Assembly (NCBI GenBank): GCA_905250125.1
Contig: CAJNOL010000018.1
Location: 1-64,000 of the forward strand
Direction of reading: 5' to 3'
Source of the DNA: Rotaria sordida
Lineage: Eukaryota > Rotifera > Eurotatoria > Philodinida > Philodinidae
Length of the DNA: 64,000 nucleotides
Both the position numbers and the translations under genes were made by a program. The notes beneath the pieces are model-generated. The model saw only the letters and a list, made by a program, of their open reading frames with translations. It did not search any database and was not told the origin of the DNA. This document shows, in pieces, positions 48,783-59,865 of this stretch. The first letter of the stretch is position 1. Every line of letters begins with the position of its first letter.

Positions 48783-51700
48783 ATGAGTTTAGTATTTCGT
48801 CGAACTTATTCTACATTGTTGCAAAATAGAAACGTAAAATATTGGCTTTTTTTTCTTAAAGTGATATAACTTGTTAAAAGTATAGGTGTACTTTGATCTT
48901 TATCAAAGACAATGTTTGACTTCGTTTTCGTCTGTTCTTTCTCATCGTTCGTCGACAATAATAACATTACAAAGGAGGATGGTGCACATGACATCAACTG
49001 CTTCTACAGAGCAAAATACTTTACCTAGGTTGAATAAGAAATATCGTATATGTTTATATGATATGTTTTTTTTTAATGATTCTTTATTAGATTACCTGTA
49101 CCAACATTAGCTGAAACAGCACGAAAGTATTTAAAAACAGTTGCACCATTACTGAATAATGACGAATTTAATGAAACAAAAAAAGTTTGTCAATATATAG
49201 ATATGTATATCCATAAATAATTAAATTTTTATTAAGATTGTTGAACAATTTCAACAGGAAAGTGAACCATTACAAGAATTATTATTAAAACGAGCGCAGA
49301 CAGAAGAAAATTGGGTAAGCACAAAGAAGAAGAATTTCAAAATAATAAAGAATTCCGCCGGATTTGATGATCTATCTTGAACTAGGGTACCATATATGTA
49401 GTTTTGTAGAGCAATATAGGATTCATCGAATCATATATAAGAAATCAAGTTTTTCTCAAATTTTGATGTGCTCAGGATTCATATATTGGTTGTAATCCTT
49501 GAGAAATATATATATAGGATACTCATAGACATTGTGATTCCTAAGATAAACTTATGTAAATTTCGTTTTCAAACTCAATTCAATACAATTATAGGTATTC
49601 TTCAATTTTCTATAATCAATAGTTTTCATCATTATTTTCTTCATATTCAAAATTGATCCCTTTTCTTAGATCCAGGTTATCTCTTGCCCATATGATATTT
49701 CAGTGTGTTCAACTCTATGTCACAGAACAAGTGAGTACCAACATCAAGCTTTCTCAAAAATTGTGCACTATCGAGTTCTACATGTTTGATAGATAACATC
49801 TTTAGGAATAGCAAGTACTCATTATCAACTTACAAGATTACTTCTTAGAATAGTCTATACCGGTTCCCTCACATAGAAAAATGGGCTATTCTAGAGGACT
49901 ATCTTGCAAGTTGACAATGAGTTTCTGCTGTTCCGACACATGTTGTTATTTGTGAAACACATAGAGCTTGTGGTGTGCAGTTTTATGAAAAAGCTTTACG
50001 TTGGTACTGAGTTATTCTGTGGTACAAAGTTGAACACACTGGAATATCATATAGTCAAGAAATAGCCTAGGCGTAACAAAAGAGACTAATTTTATATATG
50101 AAGAAAGCAATGATGAAAATTATTGGTTATAGAAAATTAAGGGATACCTATAATGGTATCGAATTGAGTTTAAAAATGAAATTCAATCTGAGCACATCAA
50201 AATTTGAGAAAAACTTGATTTCTTATACACTATATGATGTGCCGTAAATTGCTCTACAAAATCAAATATATGGTATTCTGATTCAGTATAGATCACCGAA
50301 TCTGGCTATGTTCTTAAAATTATATTCTTTATATAAAATATAGTTATCACAATGGTGGCTCAATAAAACATATCTTGAATGGCGTTTGAATTTACCTATT
50401 TATTATAATCCTGCTATAGTATTACCTCGACAATCATATAGAGATTTTGATGGACAAATTCAATTCGCAGCTAATTTTGTTCATGGCGTTCTACGTTATA
50501 GATCATTACTTGATGGGTAATATAAAAATTTTATTCTTTCACAATAATAAATTGCCATCTTGCAATTTTTTATCTTCTTTCTATAAAGATTCGAAACATA
50601 ATTCAAAGAATTCATTTAAAACTCATTCGATAGGCATTTTTTGTTCTACGAAACTGTTGGCCTAAATTTTTCAAATAGGTTTTTCTTGTTGACAAAAAAT
50701 TAAGGACACTAGCAACTACTCAACTGTCCAAGTGCAACTGTCAAATAGCACAAAAAATAGTATAAAATTTTCCTAAGAAAACTAGTAGCCTGAAATTTGA
50801 CAAATAGTACCTGTTACTTCATCAATTCTACATTGCTCGATGTTTCAGAACGTTAGAGTAAATATTTCGGAGAGCAATTTTTAAAATAAAAATCCATCTA
50901 AAGGTTTTCATTGTTCAATTTATCTGTTGTATCGTTGTATTTAGAATGAAATTCTGCGTTCGATAGTATAATAATGAATCTTTCATAGAGCATGTCTGAC
51001 TTTTGAATAGAGGAATTTCGAAAGTGAATCCAAAAGAAATCCCATCAGATGTTAGTTCCAAGATTTTTTGATCCTTGAAAAGATCTTGAAAACAGGGCGT
51101 AACATTTTCTATTTATGGATGCTACATACTTCACATTTATTGTCACACTTGATTAACATAGGCTTACAAAAATTGTTAGATATCTGTAGAAAATAATAGG
51201 AGATTATAGCTGAGTGTTTGTCAGTCTTTTCAATGTTTCTTCCACAAGAAAAACCTTATTTAAGAAACGAAATCGACAGTTTTGAAGAGCAAAAAATTCT
51301 CTATTAAATGAGCGGCAAACAAAGCATTCAAGCTGTTTTTAAGTGTTTAGAAAAAGAAATTAAAAATGTTCTCATTCTTTATGAACTTCTTGTTGTTTGT
51401 TCTCACAAAAAAATGTTTTCAACTGATCAATAATTTTCTCATCAAAAGTCCCTGATTTATGGGTTATCGACCATGTTGATTCTGCATATGACAATGAGAA
51501 ATCATCTTCGGTCTTTATATGCGGCTTTTCCAGACCCAAACACATTTTTCTCAAATAGTTTTAGATCTATTCAGGCTATAGAGCATATCGAGTTGTCAAC
51601 GAAAGTTTTCACATAAAAATATGGATATGTATCTGTTGTATGAATTCAAATGGCTTTATTTTCTGCAGAAAAGAAACCATTTGAGACAGAAAAATTATTG

Positions 51701-54700
51701 CTTTCTAGACAATTCAATGTGCTCTATGATTGAAACAGATCAAACGAAAATTTTGTCAGTCTTGAAGACCAATATGTGAAGATCTAAAGAGATTTCTCAT
51801 AACCATATTTGGAATCAGTATGGTCGATAACCGAAAAATCCAGTAGCTTTTTATCAAAGAAGTAAATGATCAGTTGAAAAAGTTCCTGCGTAAAAACTAT
51901 ATTTTGTGATTTGATACGAGAAATATGATTTATTTTTCCTAGTAACCAAATACCAATTGATCGTTTCGGTACGGATCCTCTTTGTATGGATCAATATAAT
52001 AAAGTTCTTGGCATATGTCGTATTCCGGCAAAATCTATTGATCGACTTCATTTATACAACAAAAATGGTCATCGTCATGTTGCAATATTTTATCGAAATA
52101 ATGTAAATATTGCAAAATTCGTTTTTTTTTCTGCTTAACCGTTAAAAACAAGGGTGATTTTTTTGACGATGAGAAAAAATAGAAATTCTAGACACTCAAT
52201 ATGATTATATAATAGTTAAAAAAAAGATAAACCTTCTTTCTTGTAAAAATACAGAATGTCTCTTGGAAGGAATATCCGATCTTAACGGTATGAATGTATT
52301 ACGTCTCTTGAACCAATTGAATAGAATATTTGCAATTTGTTAACACTTCTGTACTTTTTGTTTCATTATAACACTACCCTGTGAGCCGAACCAAATGTCG
52401 CAAAATCAATATTATGAAGAGCAAAAGAATCATCTCATAATTTCGCTAGTGATCTCAAGAGGAAACCATCCGCAGCCTTGCGTTAGAGATAAGACCCCAG
52501 CTATTACGTAGAGACTGTTGAGGCTAAAAGAAACCTGGAGGATACTTCCCCACGCACAACTCTTTTCGAGTTATAGCCGTTGCACTAGATTTTTTAACTT
52601 TTAGTACGTTATTTATTCAAAAAGAACCTAGACAAACGAATTTTGGCTAAAAGCTTTGCCAATAGACAACTGTGGATTTGATATCTCGAGAATAGACCAT
52701 TCTTTTTGACTGAAAATTTTAGGAGATTCTAATGACTTCAAGAGCTGTCTATAGACAACGTTTTAGTCCAAAATTTGCTCCTTCTATTTTTGTTTATAGA
52801 TATCACTTCAAAGGTAAAAAAAATCTTTGTAATAGCTCTATCTCGAAAAGAGCAGCGCATGGAAAAGAATCTTTCTGAGTTTCTTCTAGTCTCAACATGC
52901 TCTACTTAATGACTGGAGCCTCATCTCGGTTAGTTTCCTCGTCAGGTCATTGGCGAAGTGGTTACTGAATACACTCTTCGGGAGGAAAACCAGGACTATT
53001 GCAAAGTGTTCAAAATTGAAGTGAAATCAGTAATTCAGTCATGAGTACAACGAAATTTTTGACGATTCATGGGGCATGTGGCTGCCCTTAGAATGACTCA
53101 AAGGAGCCAAGAATTTACTCAAATATTACTTTAAATAGTTCTTCTATTATTCATGGGTTGATTATTGAATGTTTCATGCCGTTATAATCGAATATCCTTT
53201 TCAAGAAACATTTTCTTAATGATGCCGTCATGAGTCAGAAGGTGGTTTAAAAAATTACCGAACTATTTCATCAGATAGCTTGATATTGGACTAAGTGATG
53301 TCACTGAAAAAAAAATAGCTATGAGCAAACAAAATATTTTAGAGCAAAGAATGAATTTTTAAAATTCTGCTGTACTGTCTGATAGTCACGTAAGAGGAAT
53401 TTCAGTTTTTACATATAACGTCGTATTAAGTCTATAATAGCAATTACTGCAATGTCCCTTAGAAAGAACATTTTTTAGCTTTTAAAAGCTAAATTTTTCA
53501 TGTATGATTTATTTTTAAAGATCTATCGACTACCAGTATACGATGATCAAGGAAATAAATTATCAGCTGATGTAATCTATAATTCGTTAAAAAAACTTGC
53601 TGATTTAAAAGAATCTGATGAAAAATCAACATTAATTGGTCACTTAACAGCCGATGAAAGACAACTTTCGGCACCAATTTATGAACAATTATCATCTAGT
53701 AAAAAGTTTTGTTCGAATAAAAAAAAATAAAATAATTTATTTTTTAGTTCCAGAAAATAAAAATTTATTTGATACAATTTTTGATAGTTTACTTGTATTA
53801 TGTCTTGATGAAAGTTATCAATTATCAAATGATAAAACAACAGGAAAAGATACAAAAACATTAGTTGGTTTAAATTTTCTACATGGTGGTGGAACAAAAT
53901 ATAATACAGCTAATCGTTGGTTTGATAAAACACTTCAAGTAAAATAAAAATTAATTTTCCTTTTGTTTTGTTTTTTCGTTTATATTTAAGAAAAAAAAAA
54001 TTTTCTTTTGATTTTAAGATCATTGTAGGACCTGATGGTTATAGTGGTGTTAATTATGAACATTCACTCACTGAAGGTGGAATAATTACAGCACTTACTG
54101 ATTATGCTTTGGATTATTGGTAAATTTCATTCAAAGAAATAATTTCATTTGATTAACATTTAATCTTTGTTTTTTATAGTAAAACAGCAGAACCATTTGT
54201 TCATACTAATAAATCATCATTATTAAGTAAATGTCGTATTGTTATACCTAAAGAACTCGAACAATCGATAATTGAAAGTGAAAAACGTGTTGATAAGTAA
54301 AGATAAAAATAATAAAATTCTTTAATATAGTTGTATTATTTATAGATTTGTTGAAAATTGTGATTTAATTGTTCATAAATATCATGAATATGGAAAAGAC
54401 TTTGCAAAACAAAATAAATTAAGCATAGGTAAAAAAAAAACAAATGATAATGAATTGCGAACGAATAGAAATCGTTTTATTTTAGATGCTATGATACAAG
54501 TTGCTTTACAAGTTGCATATTTTCGGTAAGTATTATAATAGATTGATTTTTTTATGATTAAAGGCTGAAGGAAGTTCGTCGCGAAGTGGTCAATTGTTTT
54601 TGAATTGAGACTATGTACATGATGTAGGTTAAAATGAACTATGAAAACCTTGTTACGTGTTCGAGCCTTTGACCTCTAGTGTGAAAGTCTTGGCACAAGA

Positions 54701-56536
54701 TATTCGCTCATTTTTTTTTTGACTACTACAAGACAACGAATTAGAATCAGAAGCAGTTAATTAGAATCAAAATTTTTCTTCTAAAATAACATTAAACAGC
54801 TATTAGTCAATTTTTTGAAAAAGTTCAAAATCGTGTTTGTACAAAAGTAAAGTAGCAACTTTGACGTAGTCCTTAGTTTACATAGATTGTGTTTTAGAAT
54901 AGGTTCAAGTGAACATTATTATAGAGTGCTGAATTCTATACAAAATAAGACACTGAAATAAGTGAAATCTCATCGATACATTTTCACTAAAGAGTAGGTT
55001 TCTATGGAAACCGCCATTAGTAAAAGAAAATCGCTGTTTCAAAAACTGTTTTTCAGAATACAAAAGTTTTAAAATCTATCATGCAAAAGTAAATAGGACG
55101 CTTTGTAGAGCAACTTCTGCTTTACAAAACTAACGAGAGAACTTCTCCAAGTGTCAAATCACTTTTTGATGAGTACTAGTGTATAATAGAAAAGTTTAGA
55201 ATGATTTAGCCTTCCTAGTATTTGTTCTTGAGATATCGAAATTTTACTGAGGTTTTCAACAAAAAGCTATGATCTTCTTCAGGTCACGCGAGAGTTTCGA
55301 CTTCAAACTTTGCACAAATAAAGTTCTTAATGAGATTAGTTGATTGTGAAAGTTTCAGATCTTCTGATTATTCCTATTCTAAAATAAGAACATCAGAATC
55401 TCCTGATGAATATGAGCGACACGAAAAAAAACGTGCTTTTTTACATAGACATATCTTCGGATAGAAACAATTGAATAATCTGTAATATTGACAACAAACT
55501 AATAGGATCGACGTTTATCGCAATGCAAAGTTTCAGATTAAAATTCAAACCTCCGTTTCGCTATTGTTTTGGAGTGGAAGTATAACAATCTACTAAAGAA
55601 TACCGAAAAAAAAATGTAGTATCTCCGCAGCAATAAGCTAACAGCTTAAACTCTTTACAGGCGTAAGATATAAATTCCTTCTGTTATACTCTCATTCAAT
55701 AATGATCATTTGTCAGTAGATAATAAGTAATATGTGCATTTGATATAATTCAAACTATATTAATACAATTTTTTTTCAATAACTTTTAGAATGCATGGAA
55801 AATGTGGTGCTACTTATGAAAGTGGTTCTTTACGTCGTTATCATCTTGGTCGAACAGAAACTATTCGTTCATGTACATTAGAAGCCCAAATATTTGCTCG
55901 TACTATGTCTGAAGAACATAATGAAACAGCAAATAATACTAAATATGATCTATTTCTTAATTCTATGAAAGCACATCGACAATATACAAATGATGTAAAA
56001 TTATATATATTTATACATATATATCTTGTTATATTCTTAAATTTAATTTAGGCAATCAATGCTAAAGGCATCGATCGACATTTATTAGGATTACGATTAA
56101 TTGCAATGGAAAATAATTTACCAAAACCTGCTTTATTTGATCATATTAGTTATAAACGTGCAATGCGTTATACTCTTTCAACAAGTCAAGTAAGATTAAT
56201 CTATCTATTTAGATAAAAAAAACCTTAAATCTCGTATGAAAAATTTTAGGTTGCTGCAAAACATGATTGTGTAATGATTTTTGGTCCAGCTGTTGATGAT
56301 GGATGTAAATTATTTATTTAAATTATTTATTTTTAGTTTTTCTTAATTCAATATTTTTAGATGGTTGTTGTTATAATCCACGTCGTGATTCAATAAATTA
56401 TATGATAACAGCTTTTAAAATAAATAATGGAGGAACAGATGTAAAAGAATTTTCAAATCATCTTGATCGTAGTTTAACAGATATTCGAAAATTAATTGAA
56501 TTGAATACAACTAAGACAATGAAATCCAAATTATAG
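48783..56536 (+). CDS. CRAT: Carnitine O-acetyltransferase
   Basis: Reversibly transfers acetyl groups between CoA and carnitine in mitochondria and peroxisomes. Exons: 48783-48833, 48886-49028, 49091-49184, 49237-49314, 50344-50516, 51943-52102, 53521-53698, 53748-53938, 54019-54119, 54180-54296, 54346-54428, 54486-54525, 55790-55994, 56052-56189, 56250-56304, 56361-56536; 660 aa, phases consistent. Seen: LPVPTLAETARKYL near the start; PLCMDQYNKVLGICRIP; LHGGGTKYNTANRWFDKTLQ; YEHSLTEG with catalytic His371; ATYESGSLRRYHLGRTETIR; STSQ; and VMIFGPAVDDGYG. The first 50 residues are Arg/Ser/Thr-rich (MSLVFRRTYSTLLQNRN...), fitting a mitochondrial presequence; Met49 could start a shorter form. 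The protein ends SKL, a peroxisomal signal. Exon 1 is inferred from frame and splice sites. Choline acetyltransferase is less likely given the closeness to CRAT motifs. Confidence 0.92.
49357..50306. repeat. Long palindrome filling CRAT intron 4
   Basis: Arms run inward for about 400 bp each. The left arm reads TTTTGTAGAGCAATATAGG... AAGAAATCAAGTTTTTCTC, then AAATTTTGATGTGCTCAG, and the right arm repeats these in inverse (CTGAGCACATCAAAATTT, GAGAAAAACTTGATTTCTT, TTGCTCTACAAAA). The palindrome makes up 950 of the 1029 bp of the intron. Confidence 0.85.
51415..51881. repeat. Palindrome in CRAT intron 5
   Basis: Opens TTTTCAACTGATCA and closes TGATCAGTTGAAAAA; inside, GGTTATCGACCATGTTGATTC on the left faces GAATCAGTATGGTCGATAACC on the right. 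About 100-150 bp of each arm is clear; the centre is less so. Confidence 0.7.
52453..52945. repeat. Palindrome in CRAT intron 6
   Basis: The left arm CAAGAGGAAACC... TGTTGAGGCTAAAAGAAAC... CTCTTTTCGAGTTATAGC pairs with the right arm GCTCTATCTCGAAAAGAG... GTTTCTTCTAGTCTCAACA... GTTTCCTCGTC. Arms about 200 bp. Confidence 0.75.
54550..55700. repeat. Foldback-family relic in CRAT intron 12
   Basis: The left end carries GAATTGAGACTATGTACATG, close to GAGTCGAGACTATGTGCATT in the palindrome at 62354. The right end GTATCTCCGCAGCAATAAGCTAACAGC matches GTATCTTCGCAGCAGGAAGCTAAGAGC there. An internal stretch (55290-55440, with AAAATAAGAACATCA and TATGAGCGA) also matches 62530-62640. Decayed member of the same family. 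Confidence 0.65.
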
Positions 56537-56669
56537 ATTCATAGATTTGTTCTCTTTGTTTTTTTTTGTCCTTTTTTCTTAATTGATTTGATTTTTAAAT
56601 GGGTGATATGGTTAGTTTTATTTGTCTTTTATGTTTTAGATTTCAGTAAAAAAAAAAAAAGAAAATATC

Positions 56670-59600
56670 ATGGTAGAATTTATTTTTATAATTGAATATT
56701 TTAATCGATTGATTATAGGTACAATGTTGGTATATGGACGATCGACAAGATGATCCACAAGATAATCATCTATTAAAAGATGTTGATACAGCTACATTAT
56801 GTGATCGTACAGGTGTTGAAGTATGGCATTTTCAACCAGATCAAATTCTTTCCGATAATGAATGCCCTGCATTGGTAAAACTTAAACAAGATCGAGGGTA
56901 AAAATTAGAATCGAGTAGCGAAATAAATGAAAGTTCTTTTGAAATAAAAGAAAAATGTCAAGATCAGTTTTTGTTAAGACTAAAATATTCGACTTATTAA
57001 GAGTTTATGAACTTAAGAAGGAAGACTTTCAACTAATTAACGAGTAGATTGAAAATTTTCAGACAAAATATTTGTTTATTTTTGGCTTGCTTGAAAGTAT
57101 TTTGTTCAAGATTAGTGAAGGAACTTTCTAAAAGTTCAAAAAAATTAAATTCAATGGCGAGTCAATAGACTTTTGTTAACTATATAAATTCCGTTTCCAA
57201 GGTACCAAAAATTATTGTAGTCAATCGTTTTATCGAGCATCCACTGCTTTATAAAATGTTATATTGAACTAATCTGTAGCTTTTATCTAAATGAAACTAT
57301 AGTCACTTTATCAAGAGCTTTTTTCTATACAAAACGGCTTTTTAGTTAAAAAAGTCGATTTTTCAAAAATGAAGATATTGAACTGACCTGTAGAAAAACT
57401 CTAATAGTGAAAGCACAAAAGTGTACGGAAAATTTTTCCATTCAAGCGATTTTTTAGACCTTTCAAACAAGATCATCTTATTAGTCTCAAGAAAATTTCT
57501 AATCCTACATTGGGGAAGAACACAAAATTCTGGTTATAAATCATAGCTTTTGACTTCTCAGAAACACCTTCAAGGTAGTCAAAAATAAACAAACATTTTT
57601 TCTCAAAACTTTCAACCCATTCGTTATTGTGCACATATATTGGGAACTTAATTCTAAGAAAAAGTTTAAGATGATTTGGACTTATACGGCTTTTTTCAAT
57701 AGATATGAATATATTTTTCTTTTATAACAAAAGAAATCATATCAATAAACCTTGTATAATTCAAATGAAAAGTACTCTACCCTGTTACAAGTTACAACTT
57801 CATATCATGAACAGAAATAAGATATGAATGAGATTAAGAAAATCCTAAAAGGAGACATGCTCATGACTTTTTGGCAGAAAATTATAATTCTTTTACTATT
57901 TTTATTTGAAAAAATTGAATTAGACAGTTCTGATCTAAATTTTTGTCAGCAGATAGATGTAATTATTCTCAGAATATCTTGAAAATTTCAATCAAAAACC
58001 AATGTTTCTTTTCCATATTAGGGTAGATCTCTCAGAAATTTTATGAGTTCTATTGATATGACTTTCTCTAATATGAAAGTAAAAATATTTATATCTTTTG
58101 AACCAAGCCATATCAGCCAAAATCATCTTAGATTTTTTCTCATTTGTCTTGAAAATGGCGTTCATTTATTCAAACAAACATAGCAAACATTTAAAATTGT
58201 TATCTTCACAAGGAAGATGTTTACTTGCAATGTTATATTCCAAAGAAATACAAATCAATGTTAAAAAAGAAAGAACATTCGTTTAAATAACAATCTTTCA
58301 TATAAAATAAATGTTCTGTAATTGACCGAATAAATTCTTTTTGTTCTAATAAACAGCACTCCGAATCACATTTTGTAGAGAAAGTTTTTTTTTTTTTCTA
58401 TAGAATAAGACGATTTCAAAAACTATATAATTCTTGGTGTCCAAGTTAGAATATGATTACAACGCAATCGAAATTGGTGCCAGTTGCACACTTTATGTTC
58501 GTTTTCTCAAGTTAAAAAATCTACATAGGAGCTACGATAATCTTGCTTTGAAAGAAAAAGATTTCTCCGCAAAATGTACTTGTTGAATGTTCTTGTACTT
58601 TCTTTTTCGATACGGCATATCTAATTCTTCAAGCGAAATCAGAAAGTCTCGTGCTCATTTTTAAACAGCATTCATCCTAGAATATGTGAGACAGATCTTG
58701 GCACAAGATAACTTTTTCTATTCTGTACCCAACTCTGATATGGAGTATTTACTAAATAATTTTTTTTTCTTTTATATTTAAAAATATATTCTTAATTCCT
58801 TTGAATGGATGACGCAGATTAAATGGGATAAAAGTATTTTCTTTTTTTCTGGTTCACTTAAACACATTTTTAGAAAGTCTTGCGATAGACAATTTTTTCG
58901 TTCACGCTAAAAAACTGTTGCATTTATTTTTCAAAAAAGAATTTTCTTGTTGAAGCAAAATATACAAGATTAATACTTATTCAATCATCCAACTACAACG
59001 ATCTCTAAAAAGAAATAGAAAAATGATAGAAAATTTTTTAAGAACGTTTTGCTAAAATTTCAAATATACCACAAAATTTTCTATCCATTTGTATTAACTC
59101 CATTACTTTTTAGATTAATCTTGATGAGCACAAACTTATACAAATTAGTATATATATCTGCATAAAATTATAGTTAGACGATTGAGCAGACGTTCATATT
59201 TTAAAAACTTTCTCCAACAAAAAAAAACATCTATTTGAAAAAATTCTCTATCGGATGACTTTTTGGAAAGTATATCTAAGTGATCGAAAAGGAAAAAAAG
59301 ATTTTGTTGCATTTAATCTGTGCTACCCGTTATATAGATATACATATGAAGATGTAATCAAAGTCGAACCATCCATGGAAAAATATGATGAAAAATTAAA
59401 AATGTTTTTTACTGAACATACGCATTCTGATGAAGAAATTCGTCTCGTACTTGAAGGTGCAGGCTTTTTTGATGTACGTGATTGTGATGATAAATGGATG
59501 AGAATTCATGTTTTTCCTGGTGATTTACTTATTTTACCAGCTGGTAATAGAAAAACAAAATAAACAACTTATATATATTTGTCAATGATTTTTTTATTTT

Positions 59601-59767
59601 TTATTCTTAAAGGAATGTATCATCGATTTATACCTGATAAACAAAATTTTATTCTTGCTAAACGTTTTTTTGTTGGTGAACCTGTATGGACACCAATTAA
59701 TCGACCCAATGGTGATACACATCCATCTCGTACAGCTTATATAAAAAAACTTTATCATAATGATTAA
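56670..59767 (+). CDS. ADI1: Acireductone dioxygenase (methionine salvage)
   Basis: Metal-dependent cupin that oxidises acireductone in the methionine salvage pathway; with Fe it yields the methionine precursor, with Ni an off-pathway product. Exons: 56670-56672 (the ATG only), 56719-56897, 59338-59543, 59613-59767; 180 aa against 179 in vertebrates, phases consistent. Seen: [13 protein letters not shown] start, [51 protein letters not shown] and [12 protein letters not shown]. Metal ligands His88, His90, Glu94 and His133 fall at the family positions. The start codon appears to be separated from the second codon by a 46-nt intron (ATG|GTAGAA...ATTATAG|GTACAA); no other Met gives this N-terminus. 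Intron 2 (2.4 kb) holds no gene I recognise. It starts 133 bp after the CRAT stop. Confidence 0.93.
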
Positions 59768-59865
59768 ATTCAAAGATGAAAAAAATATTATTAGAACTAA
59801 TTATTTAATAGAAAACAGTAATTTTTTCATGTGATTATTTTTGACTTTAAAAATTTATATATATA

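Noticed and set aside
56898..59337. Hidden gene in ADI1 intron 2
   Set aside because: The 2.4 kb is AT-rich with short frames only. Some blocks may be foldback relics, but I could not confirm an inverted pair.
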